From Runella sp. (GTDB taxonomy: Bacteria; Bacteroidota; Bacteroidia; Cytophagales; Spirosomataceae): 45,192 nt of DNA. This document shows positions 33,698 to 42,380 of the stretch, piece by piece; the stretch's first letter is position 1, and every line of letters begins with the position of its first letter. The stretch is from contig JALQYJ010000144.1 of the NCBI GenBank assembly GCA_023254175.1, forward strand, positions 1 to 45,192. Reading direction: 5' to 3'. The notes below the pieces were generated by a model. It searched no databases. It saw only the letters and a list, made by a program, of their open reading frames with translations, and had not been told where the DNA came from. The position numbers and the translations under genes were made by a program.

Positions 33698-35065
33698 ATG
33701 CTTTTGTACACCCTTTTGAAATTTATCCTCAAAGTCGCTCTTCGAATATTTTTTAGGCGTTTTCAAGTCGATGGACTTGAAAAATTGCGGCGTACCAACG
33801 GACCACTCATTTTGGCGGTTAACCACCCAAATACCTTCATGGATCCATTAATAATAGCTACTCTTGTTCGTCAAAGAGTGGCTTTTATTGCTAACGGAAG
33901 TATTTTTAATCGGTTTACTCGACCTATTTTTTCGTATTTCCACGTCATTCCTGTCTACCGTAAAAAAGACACGGCCCATAGTACTCTATCCCCTGCTGAG
34001 CTAAATAAACGCACTTTTCAGCGTTGTTATGATTATTTAGAAACCAAAGGCACCATCATGATTTTTCCTGAAGGTACCAGTGAAATCGAGCGGCGTTTGA
34101 GAGAAATTAAGACAGGAACTGCCCGCATTGCCCTTGGCGCTGAGTCCGAGCACGAATTTAATTTAGGGGTTCAGATTCTGCCCATTGGACTCAATTACTC
34201 CGACCCCACGCATTTTCGATCCGAAGTTTTTATCAATATAGGTACCCCGATTCAGGTTCAGGATTTTAAGGAAAGTTATCGTCCCGATTCGTTTGAAGCC
34301 GTCGCAACTTTGACCGATTTAATTCAGCAACGCTTAACCGAAACTGTAATCATCACAGAAGATGCCGAAGAAGATAGCTTGGTATTGCAGGTAGAAAAAC
34401 TGTATAAAAACCAGCTTTTTGATGAATTGCTGTTAAATCGTAAAATAAAAAAACACGAATTTGGGTTAATTAAACAATTGATAAATGCCGTTCGTTACTT
34501 CGAAAAACACCATCCTGAACAGTTGAAGTCGCTTCAAATTAAAATGACCAACTACCTCGACTCCCTTAAAAAACTTCGACTTTCTGACCGTGTCTTCACT
34601 CAAACCCAACGCCTCTATGACCACTTTGGAAGCACTTTACTGTCGCTTTTGCTGGGTTTCCCTTTTTACGTTATAGGATTAATTACCAACTATATCCCCT
34701 ATATTCTCCCTTCCAAAATTGCCCGCCTCATTTCGTTGGATATCAGCTACCGCGCCCCAATCATGATGACAGTGGGAATTTTACTTTTCCCGATTTTTTA
34801 TGGTTTTGAAGCATTTATCGTTCATTCACTCTTTCAACAACACTGGATTACCGTCGCTTTTGTCGCATGTTTACCTTTGCTTGGCTATTTTGTCCTTTGG
34901 TATTGGGACCGCCTTACTCGGCTTTCGCACCTATGGCAAGCCCTTCGGTTATTTCGACAAAAACCCAGCCTGATGGAGTCCCTCACGAGTGAACGTGCTA
35001 AAATTTTCAAAGCATTAGAAGACGCCAAAAGACTTTATTTAACAAACAGTAAATCAACAGATTAG
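33698..35065 (+). CDS. 1-acyl-sn-glycerol-3-phosphate acyltransferase family membrane protein
   Basis: Protein of 455 residues. The PlsC domain occupies the first 215 residues with AVNHPNTFMDP (HX4D catalytic motif), FHVIPVYRKKD and IMIFPEGTSE. A helical middle region and two or three membrane segments follow near the C-terminus (STLLSLLLGFPFYVIGLITNYIPYI, APIMMTVGILLFPIFYGFEAFI). It should acylate lysophosphatidate or a related lipid at the inner membrane. The long C-terminal extension is typical of a Bacteroidota subgroup. It is probably regulated by the TetR gene upstream. Confidence 0.9.
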   Translation: MLLYTLLKFILKVALRIFFRRFQVDGLEKLRRTNGPLILAVNHPNTFMDPLIIATLVRQRVAFIANGSIFNRFTRPIFSYFHVIPVYRKKDTAHSTLSPAELNKRTFQRCYDYLETKGTIMIFPEGTSEIERRLREIKTGTARIALGAESEHEFNLGVQILPIGLNYSDPTHFRSEVFINIGTPIQVQDFKESYRPDSFEAVATLTDLIQQRLTETVIITEDAEEDSLVLQVEKLYKNQLFDELLLNRKIKKHEFGLIKQLINAVRYFEKHHPEQLKSLQIKMTNYLDSLKKLRLSDRVFTQTQRLYDHFGSTLLSLLLGFPFYVIGLITNYIPYILPSKIARLISLDISYRAPIMMTVGILLFPIFYGFEAFIVHSLFQQHWITVAFVACLPLLGYFVLWYWDRLTRLSHLWQALRLFRQKPSLMESLTSERAKIFKALEDAKRLYLTNSKSTD

Positions 35066-35174
35066 TACCTTGTAATGCCCCAATTGCACCGAGGAAACCT
35101 ACTCACAACCCGAAATGTCATTCAGAAGTCAATTTTTAATCAAGGGATAAACCTATCAACTTTTCTAACTAGAA

Positions 35175-36290
35175 TTACCCATTCTTCAACGCAAAATCAT
35201 AAAACATTTGGCAACCAATGGGAATAAGTTCATCAGGGAAATCGTACAATTCATTGTGCAAAGGATAACAAGCCTTCCCTGCGCCTAACCCAAACATTGC
35301 CCCGCAAAAAGTATCGGTAAAAAGTCCAAAATCTTCTCCAAAATCAAATGGATTTTCAAGTTCAAAAACCTCAAAAAGATTGCTTTTAGCAATTTGCTTG
35401 AGTTCATCAATCACCGTTTCTGAGTTGTTGTTTGATTTAAAACTTTCAACCCATTCTACCTCAAATTTTAACCCTTCATCCGCTGCAATTTTAGTAATTT
35501 CTTGTTCAATAATACCTTTATATTCCTCAAAAGTAGCACTTTTCCACGTCCTAAACGTGTATCCTATTTCGGCATAACCCGCTGATGTACCATACGCTTT
35601 CTCTCCCATTTGAATATGAATAGGCGTAGTAACAAAATAATCAGGCGAGGATTTGTCTTCGTTATGAAGAGCACTTATAAAAGTTATAAATCGAGCGATG
35701 GCATCGGCAGGATTAATCCCTTTAGAGGGTTCTGCAGCGTGGCTTGTTTTGCCTACCCATTTTACGTTCAGACTTTCAACAGTCGGAGTGAGAATTCCTT
35801 TTTTTAAAAGAATAGTACCGAGTGGAAACTGAGGGAAATTATGCAAAGACAAGGCATAATCAACGGAATAGGAATCAAAAACACCTGACTCAATCGCCCC
35901 TTGCGCACCTTTCCCCGTCTCCTCTGCCGATTGGAAGAAGAGCAACACTTTCCCTTTTGGCAGAGGGGTTGTTGTTAACTTTTCGGCCAAGGAAAGTAAA
36001 ATAGCCATATGTCCATCGTGGCCACATTTGTGCGAAACGCCTTTAGTAGTAGATTGATGCTCAAACGTATTGAGTTCTTGGATGGGTAAGGCATCCAGTT
36101 CGCATCGAAAAAGAAGTGTTTTCCCAGTCTCAACTCCTTCAATTTCGGCTAGAATTGAATACATTGAGAAACCGTGACGAACTTTTTTAATCCCTATTTT
36201 CTGTAAATATGAAATAACAAACGCACTTGTATTTTTCTCAAAACCAGAGAGTTCAGGGTAAGCATGAAGGTATTTGCGGAGTAAATCCAT
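35175..36290 (-). CDS. M20 family amidohydrolase/peptidase
   Basis: Protein of 371 residues of the M20D (IAA-amino acid or N-acyl amino acid hydrolase) type. Metal-binding residues are in SHKCGHDGHMAILLSLAE, with FQSAEETGKGAQG and YALSLHNFPQFPLGT following, and a dimerisation domain in the middle (VKWVGKTSHAAEPSKGINPADA). It has no signal peptide. The substrate could be an N-acyl or peptide amino acid. Confidence 0.9.
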   Translation of the reverse strand: MDLLRKYLHAYPELSGFEKNTSAFVISYLQKIGIKKVRHGFSMYSILAEIEGVETGKTLLFRCELDALPIQELNTFEHQSTTKGVSHKCGHDGHMAILLSLAEKLTTTPLPKGKVLLFFQSAEETGKGAQGAIESGVFDSYSVDYALSLHNFPQFPLGTILLKKGILTPTVESLNVKWVGKTSHAAEPSKGINPADAIARFITFISALHNEDKSSPDYFVTTPIHIQMGEKAYGTSAGYAEIGYTFRTWKSATFEEYKGIIEQEITKIAADEGLKFEVEWVESFKSNNNSETVIDELKQIAKSNLFEVFELENPFDFGEDFGLFTDTFCGAMFGLGAGKACYPLHNELYDFPDELIPIGCQMFYDFALKNG

Positions 36291-36434
36291 TATATTAAAA
36301 TTCTTTTAGGCAAATTAGAACAATATTTTTGATTTACATCAGCTTTGAAGTTTCTACATTATCTCTTTTCCTGAATAAACTGTAGTGGTTCTATAGATAC
36401 GCTACAGCAATAGGTCTGAAAAAATTGTATAAAA

Positions 36435-36518
36435 CTATGATTTTGCTTTTTTCTTTAAGGAGGCCATTTTTTTATCCCGTTCATGAGCCTGTTCTCTAAT
36501 TCGTTCTTCCTGTGGATC
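36435..36518 (-). pseudogene. possible 3' remnant of a gene cut by the IS fragment
   Basis: Read on the minus strand, 36518 down to 36435 gives a 27-residue charged helical tail (DPQEERIREQAHERDKKM followed by ASLKKKAKS) and a TAG stop. Upstream on that strand the sequence is the transposase fragment, so the rest of the gene is missing. The composition looks protein-like, but the stretch is short and the family unknown. Confidence 0.3.
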
Positions 36519-36883
36519 ATATTTTGCAACAACATCCTCCCAAAATAGTGATTTTACATTCTGATAGAGGTGGGCAATATTTCAGACTGAAATTTAAAAA
36601 AATGCTCGATAAATACCGTTTTAGACAAAGTATGACAGGTAAGAAAGCCGCCTATGAGAATGCGCATGCCGAGTCTGTTTGGGCAACCATTAAACGGGAA
36701 ATGCTTGAAAAAGGCATCTTTGATACTTTAGAAGAGGCCAGAACTGAGCTCTTTGGTTAGATAGAAGTCTATTATAATCGTAACCGAAGACATTCCGCTC
36801 TGGGTTATGAGTCACCCGAGGAATTTGAACAAATGTACTATCAGAATCAATTATCAAACTCGCAAAGTAAAGTGTCCGTCTAA
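36512..36883 (+). pseudogene. IS3-type transposase OrfB fragment, truncated and with internal stop
   Basis: The C-terminal part of an rve integrase domain: ILHSDRGGQYFRLKFKK (second Asp of DDE), MTGKKAAYENAHAESVWATIKREML (catalytic Glu), then an in-frame TAG at 36758, then IEVYYNRNRRHSALGYESPEEF and a stop at 36881. The first half of OrfB, with the first Asp, and all of OrfA are gone. The segment after the gene (GTCCGTCTAAATAGGACCA) probably holds the right IS end. No left inverted repeat or target duplication was found. It is inactive. Confidence 0.88.
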
Positions 36884-37031
36884 ATAGGACCACTCCATTT
36901 TAGCTGGGTCGAGTAGTAACGAACAAATTCTCTTACAATTTTGTATCGTAATTTAAGTCAAAATCGATAGCCTTTTTAAACAGATTTTTGTAGTATTGTA
37001 AGCCGCATTACATTTCAAAACTCCTAAACGA

Positions 37032-38339
37032 ATGGTTAACCGAAGAAAATTTTTGAGCGCGCTTGGTGCTACAACGGGTGTTCTCAGCCTTCCCCCTTTT
37101 CTTACCTCGGCTGAAGCTAAAAATTTTGAGACATTCAATCGCCAAATTGGACATTTATCACCCTTAGAAGCTGCTCAAAATGAAGACTTTTGGGCATGGG
37201 TCAAAACCGAATATACCGTTTCCCCCAACCTTCTAAATCTCAACAATGGCGGAGTATGCCCTCAGCCTCGTTCGGTTCAAGATGCTCATATTCGGTTTTA
37301 TCAGTATTGTAATGAAGCCCCGAGCTATTATATGTGGCGCATTTTGGATCAAGGCCGTGAAGCACTTCGCAGCAAACTTGCCGATTTGGCTGGTTGTGAT
37401 ACTGAAGAAATTGCCATCAACCGCAACGCTACTGAAGGCTTAAATACGGTCATCTTTGGGCTTGATTTAAAACCTGGCGATGAAGTGGTATTGACCAAAC
37501 AGGACTACCCCAACATGATAAATGCTTGGAAGCAGCGAGAGAAGCGCGATGGTATAAAGTTGGTGTGGATTAACCTTGATTTACCCCAAGAAAAAGACGC
37601 CTATTTTGTCGATAAGTTTGTGAGTGCCTTTACACCCAAAACCAAAGTAGTACACATCACCCACATGATTAACTGGGTGGGGCAAATTCAGCCTGTTCGT
37701 AAAATCGCTGATGAAGCCCACAAGCGGGGCATCGAGGTGATTGCCGATGGGGCACATACATTTGCTTTGTTGGACTTCAAAATACCTGATTTGGGATGCG
37801 ATTATTACGCAACTAGCCTCCATAAATGGCTCTGCGCGCCCTTCGGGAGCGGAATGATGTACGTTAAAAAAGATAAAATTTCTAAAGTGTGGGCCTTACT
37901 TTCTAACAATGAACCCGACGGCCCTGATATTCGTAAGTTCGAAAGTCTGGGAACCCGTTCTTTTGCCTCTGAAATGGCCATCGGAACCGCGGCAGACTTC
38001 CAACTCTCTATTGGTACAGCCCGTAAACAAGCCCGTGCGCACTATTTACAACGCTACTGGACCGACAAGGCACGCCAAATTCCAGGGGTAAAAATTCATA
38101 CGTCCCCCGACCCCAAATACGCTTGTGCTATTGCCTTGGTTTCGGTAGATGGGCTGAAAACTTCGGAATTAGATGGGCAACTTTATAATAAATTTAAAAT
38201 TCATACGACAGGCATCGAATGGGAAAACATTAAAGGGGTGCGAGTAACTCCTCATGTTTATCATTCCACAAAAGACCTCGACCGCCTCGTTCATGCCTTA
38301 GACGATATTGCCTCGGCAGCACGTAAAAAAACAGGATAG
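37032..38339 (+). CDS. Tat-exported aminotransferase class V-fold PLP enzyme
   Basis: Protein of 435 residues. The N-terminus MVNRRKFLSALGATTGVLSL is a twin-arginine signal (Arg4-Arg5), so the folded protein with its cofactor is probably exported. The class V fold follows: NLNNGGVCPQPRSV, NRNATEGLNTVI, HITHMINWVGQI, VIADGAHTFALLDF and the Schiff-base lysine in TSLHKWLCAPFGSG. It resembles isopenicillin N epimerase-like proteins. The substrate is unknown. Confidence 0.9.
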   Translation: MVNRRKFLSALGATTGVLSLPPFLTSAEAKNFETFNRQIGHLSPLEAAQNEDFWAWVKTEYTVSPNLLNLNNGGVCPQPRSVQDAHIRFYQYCNEAPSYYMWRILDQGREALRSKLADLAGCDTEEIAINRNATEGLNTVIFGLDLKPGDEVVLTKQDYPNMINAWKQREKRDGIKLVWINLDLPQEKDAYFVDKFVSAFTPKTKVVHITHMINWVGQIQPVRKIADEAHKRGIEVIADGAHTFALLDFKIPDLGCDYYATSLHKWLCAPFGSGMMYVKKDKISKVWALLSNNEPDGPDIRKFESLGTRSFASEMAIGTAADFQLSIGTARKQARAHYLQRYWTDKARQIPGVKIHTSPDPKYACAIALVSVDGLKTSELDGQLYNKFKIHTTGIEWENIKGVRVTPHVYHSTKDLDRLVHALDDIASAARKKTG

Positions 38340-38361
38340 AAGATTTCTGCTCCTAAACACT

Positions 38362-38400
38362 AGCCCTTTCAAGTTTTTGAAACTTGAAAGGGCTTTTTTT
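38362..38400 (+). terminator. rho-independent terminator
   Basis: AGCCCTTTCAAGTTT (38362-38376) pairs perfectly with 38380-38394 around a 3-nt loop and runs into T7. It follows the Tat-exported PLP enzyme gene. Confidence 0.88.
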
Positions 38401-38438
38401 GTGTGACAAATGTTGCGGAAAAGCAATTTTTTCACTCT

Positions 38439-38446
38439 TACATTTG
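38439..38446 (+). promoter_or_regulatory. -7 box before the OsmC gene
   Basis: TACATTTG matches TAnnTTTG, 30 nt before the OsmC ATG. A TTG at 38413-38415 may be the -33 element at 23-nt spacing. Confidence 0.5.
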
Positions 38447-38476
38447 TGCCATTATTAGGATTAAAACATCAAAATT

Positions 38477-38932
38477 ATGACACAGGAACATTTTTATGAC
38501 GTAACGGTTCAATGGGAAAGCGACCGTAAAGGGAACATAAGTTCAAGCGTTTTGAACGAAACGATAGAAGTAGCCACCCCTCCCGAATTTCCCAAAGGGA
38601 TGGCAGGAATCTGGTCACCCGAGCACTTACTTGTAGCTGCCGTTAACAGTTGCTTAATGACCACTTTTTTGGCCATTGCCGAAAACTCAAAGCTTTCATT
38701 TACTACTTTTACCTCCAAAGCAGTTGGGAAGCTAGCAATAATAGAAGGAAAATACATGATTAGTGAGATTACCCTTTTACCTACGTTAGGAATTGTTGCC
38801 GAAGACCAACGCGAAAGGGCACTCAAAGTGCTTCAAAAATCAGAAGCCGCTTGTTTGATTAGCAATTCTATCAAATCACAGATTATCTTTCAGCCCCAAA
38901 TTGAAATTATATCTGAAGAAGTGATAGCATAA
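38477..38932 (+). CDS. OsmC family protein
   Basis: Protein of 151 residues. Both conserved OsmC/Ohr cysteines are present, in AAVNSCLMTTFLAIAE and SEAACLISNSIKSQI, with PEHLLVAA before the first. The family reduces organic hydroperoxides with thiols. The rhodanese-thioredoxin gene starts 11 nt downstream, so a shared redox role is plausible. A promoter box lies upstream. Confidence 0.92.
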   Translation: MTQEHFYDVTVQWESDRKGNISSSVLNETIEVATPPEFPKGMAGIWSPEHLLVAAVNSCLMTTFLAIAENSKLSFTTFTSKAVGKLAIIEGKYMISEITLLPTLGIVAEDQRERALKVLQKSEAACLISNSIKSQIIFQPQIEIISEEVIA

Positions 38933-38943
38933 TTTTACAATCA

Positions 38944-39672
38944 ATGAAAAAATACGTACTCATTCTCGCACTTGTACTGATTGGGCTCCTTAACGCCTGT
39001 AATTTAACATCAACCGAACAATCGACATCAGCTTCTGAAAACGGGCTAATTTCTGTCACCAATGCCCAAAAAAGAATGAATGATAACCCTACATTGACGA
39101 TTGTAGACGTTCGTACCCCCGAAGAGTACAATCAGGGGCATATTGAAAAGGCGCACAATATTGACTGGAATTCCAACAGCTTTGAAAATAAAATTGACGG
39201 TTTTGAGCGCGACAAACCCATTTTGGTCTATTGTTTGAGCGGTGGTCGCAGTGCCGCCGCCGCTGAAAAAATGCGAAGTTTTGGGTTTACGAAAGTACTT
39301 GAACTTGAAAATGGAATGATGGCATGGCGCGCGGCACAACTCCCCGAAACCACTGCAAATGTAGCCAAACCTACGGGTATGAACCGAGACCAATTTGAGG
39401 CCGCCCTCAACTCTCCCAAACTCGTATTGGTAGATTTTTATGCCGATTGGTGCGCCCCATGCAAAAAAATGGCTCCTTACTTGGAAGAAATAAAAACCGA
39501 AATGGGCGAGAAAGTCGAGGTCGTTCGTATCAATGCCGACGATAGTGCTGAATTAGCCTCTCAACTTAGCATTCAGGGACTTCCAACAGTGCTTATTTTT
39601 AAAAACAAAACCATGGTTTGGAAAAATGTAGGATACATTGAAAAAGAGGAGTTAGTGAAACACCTTCAATAA
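38944..39672 (+). CDS. rhodanese-thioredoxin fusion lipoprotein
   Basis: Protein of 242 residues. The lipoprotein signal ends in LIGLLNAC (Cys19). A rhodanese domain (about 35-135) has TIVDVRTPEEYNQGHIEKA and the active Cys97 in VYCLSGGRS. A thioredoxin domain (about 145-242) has DFYADWCAPCKKMAPYLEEI (Cys170, Cys173) and GLPTVLIFKNK. The protein is probably membrane-anchored in the periplasm and would couple persulfide and disulfide chemistry. It forms an operon with the OsmC gene. Confidence 0.92.
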   Translation: MKKYVLILALVLIGLLNACNLTSTEQSTSASENGLISVTNAQKRMNDNPTLTIVDVRTPEEYNQGHIEKAHNIDWNSNSFENKIDGFERDKPILVYCLSGGRSAAAAEKMRSFGFTKVLELENGMMAWRAAQLPETTANVAKPTGMNRDQFEAALNSPKLVLVDFYADWCAPCKKMAPYLEEIKTEMGEKVEVVRINADDSAELASQLSIQGLPTVLIFKNKTMVWKNVGYIEKEELVKHLQ

Positions 39673-39704
39673 CTTTAATTTTTTTTTCAATTTCACTGCT
39701 TTGC

Positions 39705-39959
39705 TTATTTCTCTCGAACCTTTGTTTTGTCGGCAATCCATTGAAAGACCGTCGCAAAGCTTGCGATGACCATTGGCTTGAGGAGGGTATTTGGCCAATC
39801 GGTAGTATTGACGATTTGTTCGAAGAGGTGGGAAGACGAGGTGTTTGACTCAAAAAAGCTTTCTAAAACAGGGTAAAATTCACCAAAAAGTATGCTGTAA
39901 ATAAATACCCCAATTCCAAAACCGAAAAAAATGGACAAATAGTAACGAGTAGTTTTCAT
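39705..39959 (-). CDS. small membrane protein of unknown function
   Basis: Protein of 84 residues from ATG 39959. A TTG at 40022 in the same frame would add 21 charged residues. An N-terminal helix (YYLSIFFGFGIGVFIYSILF) is followed by a Ser/Asn-rich stretch and a second hydrophobic segment (LLKPMVIASFATVFQWIAD), ending in charged KTKVREK. No family is recognised. Confidence 0.6.
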   Translation of the reverse strand: MKTTRYYLSIFFGFGIGVFIYSILFGEFYPVLESFFESNTSSSHLFEQIVNTTDWPNTLLKPMVIASFATVFQWIADKTKVREK

Positions 39960-40163
39960 GGTGGCTGAATTTTCTTTTTTTGATTCAAAACTAACCTCAT
40001 GCTTTTTTAGACGAAAAGCCAAGTGATAAGACTACATAATGTCGGGACGAAAATGCAAGAGTTTGAGAACAAACTAGTACCAAATGTCTTAAAAACCCCC
40101 TAACTTTCTAGCCCAAACCAATAACAACTACTATTTTTTCGGAAATTGTTGAAAACAAACTGA

Positions 40164-40961
40164 ATGAATCCCTCTACTTTTCCCTTACGAACCGTCAACG
40201 TCACGCGCTATGTTACGCCATTGCGTGAAGGAGGTTCACTTCCTGCCCTTGTTGAAGCGGACGACGGCTTCTTGTACGTGATGAAATTTCGAGGGGCTGG
40301 ACAAGGTGCCAAAGCGCTGATTGCTGAGTTAATTGCGGGTGAGTTGGCGCGCACATTGGGTTTTAAAATCCCCGAACTTGTTTTTACTGAGCTTGATATT
40401 GCCTTCAGCCGTGCCGAACCCGACGAAGAAATTCAAGATTTGTTACGGGCTAGTGTTGGACTTAATCTTGCATTGCATTTTTTATCGGGAGCTATCACTT
40501 TTGATGCTTTAGTAACGACCATCGACCCCAAATTGGCTTCTCAAGTGGTTTGGTTCGACTGTTTCATCACCAACGTTGACCGTACCTCTCGTAACACGAA
40601 TATGTTGATATGGCACAAAGAACTTTGGCTTATTGACCACGGTGCCGCTTTGTACTTTCATCACTCGTGGGACAATTGGGAATCGCAAGCCCAACGCCCA
40701 TTCGTCCCTATCAAAGACCACGTTTTATTACCCCAAGCGTCAGAATTAGAGGTAGTTAATGAAGAGTTTAGAATAAAACTTACGTCCAAACGGATTCGGG
40801 AGATAATAAACCTCATTCCAGATGAATGGCTTATTGATGCCGCAAACTCAATGACAGCCGAGGAACGCCGTCAGGTTTATATTCAATTTTTAGAAACGCG
40901 CCTCGAGGCGTCAGCTATTTTTGTAAAAGAAGCCCAAAATGCCAGAAAATTACTTGTTTGA
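40164..40961 (+). CDS. HipA family kinase, stand-alone
   Basis: Protein of 265 residues with the HipA-type kinase fold but no HipA N-terminal domain. The putative ATP lysine is Lys41 (LYVMKFRGAGQGAK), followed by ALIAELIAGELARTLG. The catalytic loop is CFITNVDRTSRNTNM (Asp139), and the metal-binding aspartate is in WLIDHGAAL (Asp158). The full catalytic set is present, so activity is expected. The next gene (DUF3037) overlaps by 23 nt. This pairing is widespread but, as far as I know, uncharacterised. No HipB-like repressor is encoded nearby. Confidence 0.88.
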   Translation: MNPSTFPLRTVNVTRYVTPLREGGSLPALVEADDGFLYVMKFRGAGQGAKALIAELIAGELARTLGFKIPELVFTELDIAFSRAEPDEEIQDLLRASVGLNLALHFLSGAITFDALVTTIDPKLASQVVWFDCFITNVDRTSRNTNMLIWHKELWLIDHGAALYFHHSWDNWESQAQRPFVPIKDHVLLPQASELEVVNEEFRIKLTSKRIREIINLIPDEWLIDAANSMTAEERRQVYIQFLETRLEASAIFVKEAQNARKLLV

Positions 40962-41322
40962 GTATGCCGTTATCCGCTTTGTACCGCGGGTAGAGCGTGA
41001 AGAATTTCTCAATGTTGGGGTTATTTTATATTGCCCTTCACAGGGATTTTTACAAACCAAATTCCACCTCAACGAAGGCCGACTAAAAGTATTTGGGCCT
41101 ACTGTGTGCTGCTCCGAGTTAACTGAACGTCTACGAACTTTTGAACGTATTTGTGCAGGTCGGAAGGAAGGAGGACGTATTGGACAATTATCTATTGCTG
41201 AGCGGTTTCGGTGGCTTACCTCTACCCGAAGCACCATTATTCAGTCATCTCCTGTCCATCCTGGTCTGTGCCAAAATCCAGCGGATAAGCTCCAACAACT
41301 ATTTGCTCAACTTGTTGAATAA
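40939..41322 (+). CDS. DUF3037 domain-containing protein
   Basis: Protein of 127 residues starting MPENYLFEYAVIRFVPRVEREEFLNVGVILYC, the DUF3037 signature. It contains RFRWLTSTRSTIIQSSPVHPG and ends with a helical tail (NPADKLQQLFAQLVE). It overlaps the HipA-like kinase gene by 23 nt, so the two are translationally coupled and probably act together. The function is unknown. Confidence 0.9.
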   Translation: MPENYLFEYAVIRFVPRVEREEFLNVGVILYCPSQGFLQTKFHLNEGRLKVFGPTVCCSELTERLRTFERICAGRKEGGRIGQLSIAERFRWLTSTRSTIIQSSPVHPGLCQNPADKLQQLFAQLVE

Positions 41323-41361
41323 TTTTTTTTCTCACAGAACATCAGTATGAAATATAGGGCA

Positions 41362-42186
41362 CTATTCACTAACCAAAATCCGACTTGCTCCCGAATACAC
41401 ATTAAAACGCCCATCGCGAGTAAATCCAATAAGTGTTTGCCCGTATCGTTCGGCCGTCTCAATTGCTAAACTAGAAGGGGCTCCCACGGCTATAATGATA
41501 GGAATAGACAAAGCCAATGCTTTATGAAGTAACTCGAAACAAGCCCTTCCGCTTAATACAAGTGCATGATTTTGAAACGTTTGGGTCGTAGCCAAACGTG
41601 CTTTACCTGCTATTTTATCCACTGCATTATGGCGGCCTACATCTTCTGCATAGAGTTGCATATTTCCCAATTCATCAAATACCCCCGCGGCATGAATTCC
41701 CCCAGTTTGGTCAAAAATTCGCTGAAAAGTACTTAACTTTTCAGGCAATGACACCACAACGCTGGCCTTCATTTTCACCTTCCCAAAAGTTATTGTTTCG
41801 TACGAGTACCCCAACGCATCCAGTGAAGATTTTCCACAAACTCCGCAGCTTGAAGTGGCATAGAAATTACGCTGAAGCTTCTGTAAATCAGGGCGGATAT
41901 GAGGTTTTAATTTCACCGTTACGGTATTGTCTAAATGCGCCGTTACCGAGTCTATATCATCGTTTTTCAGCAGCCCTTCAGTAAATAGAAACCCAGACGC
42001 AAGTGCCTCGTCTTCCCCAGGCGTACGCATGGTAATCGAAATGGGCTTTTCAACCCAACCATGAAGCACATCCCAATATTCAATACGAATTTCAAGGGGT
42101 TCTTCAACAACCACTAGGTCATTGATTGATTCTGATTTAGAGACTGAAGTAGTGACTTTTAGAATAGGGACTTTTTTGGTATTCAT
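41362..42186 (-). CDS. fdhD: formate dehydrogenase accessory sulfurtransferase FdhD
   Basis: Protein of 274 residues. The catalytic CxxC loop is in TSSCGVCGKSSLDAL, followed by GGIHAAGVFDELGNMQLYAEDVGRHNAVDKI, VLSGRACFELLHKAL and VGAPSSLAIETAERYGQTLIGF. FdhD moves sulfur from IscS to the molybdenum cofactor of formate dehydrogenases. No molybdoenzyme or formate dehydrogenase gene is in the window, so its client must be elsewhere. Confidence 0.94.
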   Translation of the reverse strand: MNTKKVPILKVTTSVSKSESINDLVVVEEPLEIRIEYWDVLHGWVEKPISITMRTPGEDEALASGFLFTEGLLKNDDIDSVTAHLDNTVTVKLKPHIRPDLQKLQRNFYATSSCGVCGKSSLDALGYSYETITFGKVKMKASVVVSLPEKLSTFQRIFDQTGGIHAAGVFDELGNMQLYAEDVGRHNAVDKIAGKARLATTQTFQNHALVLSGRACFELLHKALALSIPIIIAVGAPSSLAIETAERYGQTLIGFTRDGRFNVYSGASRILVSE

Positions 42187-42329
42187 GCAGGTATGGGTTA
42201 CTATATCACTTAGGATTTGCTATTTAATATGGGCATTTTTTACGTAATGTGGTATGCCAATTACTCTTTATGTCTAAACTATTAGCAAAAATAATTCCGA
42301 AAAGATACCAAAACTAAAGTAACATTCAC

Positions 42330-42361
42330 AAAAAAGCCTTCACTTTCGCAAAGGCTTTTTT
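42330..42361 (-). terminator. carB terminator
   Basis: AAAAAAGCCTT (42330-42340) and AAGGCTTTTTT (42351-42361) are perfect complements around a 10-nt loop, giving a T6 end on the minus strand 20 nt after the carB stop. Confidence 0.85.
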
Positions 42362-42380
42362 GTATTATATCCACTTAACA

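Noticed and set aside
36512-36760. Treating the transposase fragment as an intact 82-residue gene
   Set aside because: It lacks the first catalytic Asp, starts mid-domain, and homologous sequence continues in frame after its TAG, so it is a broken gene.
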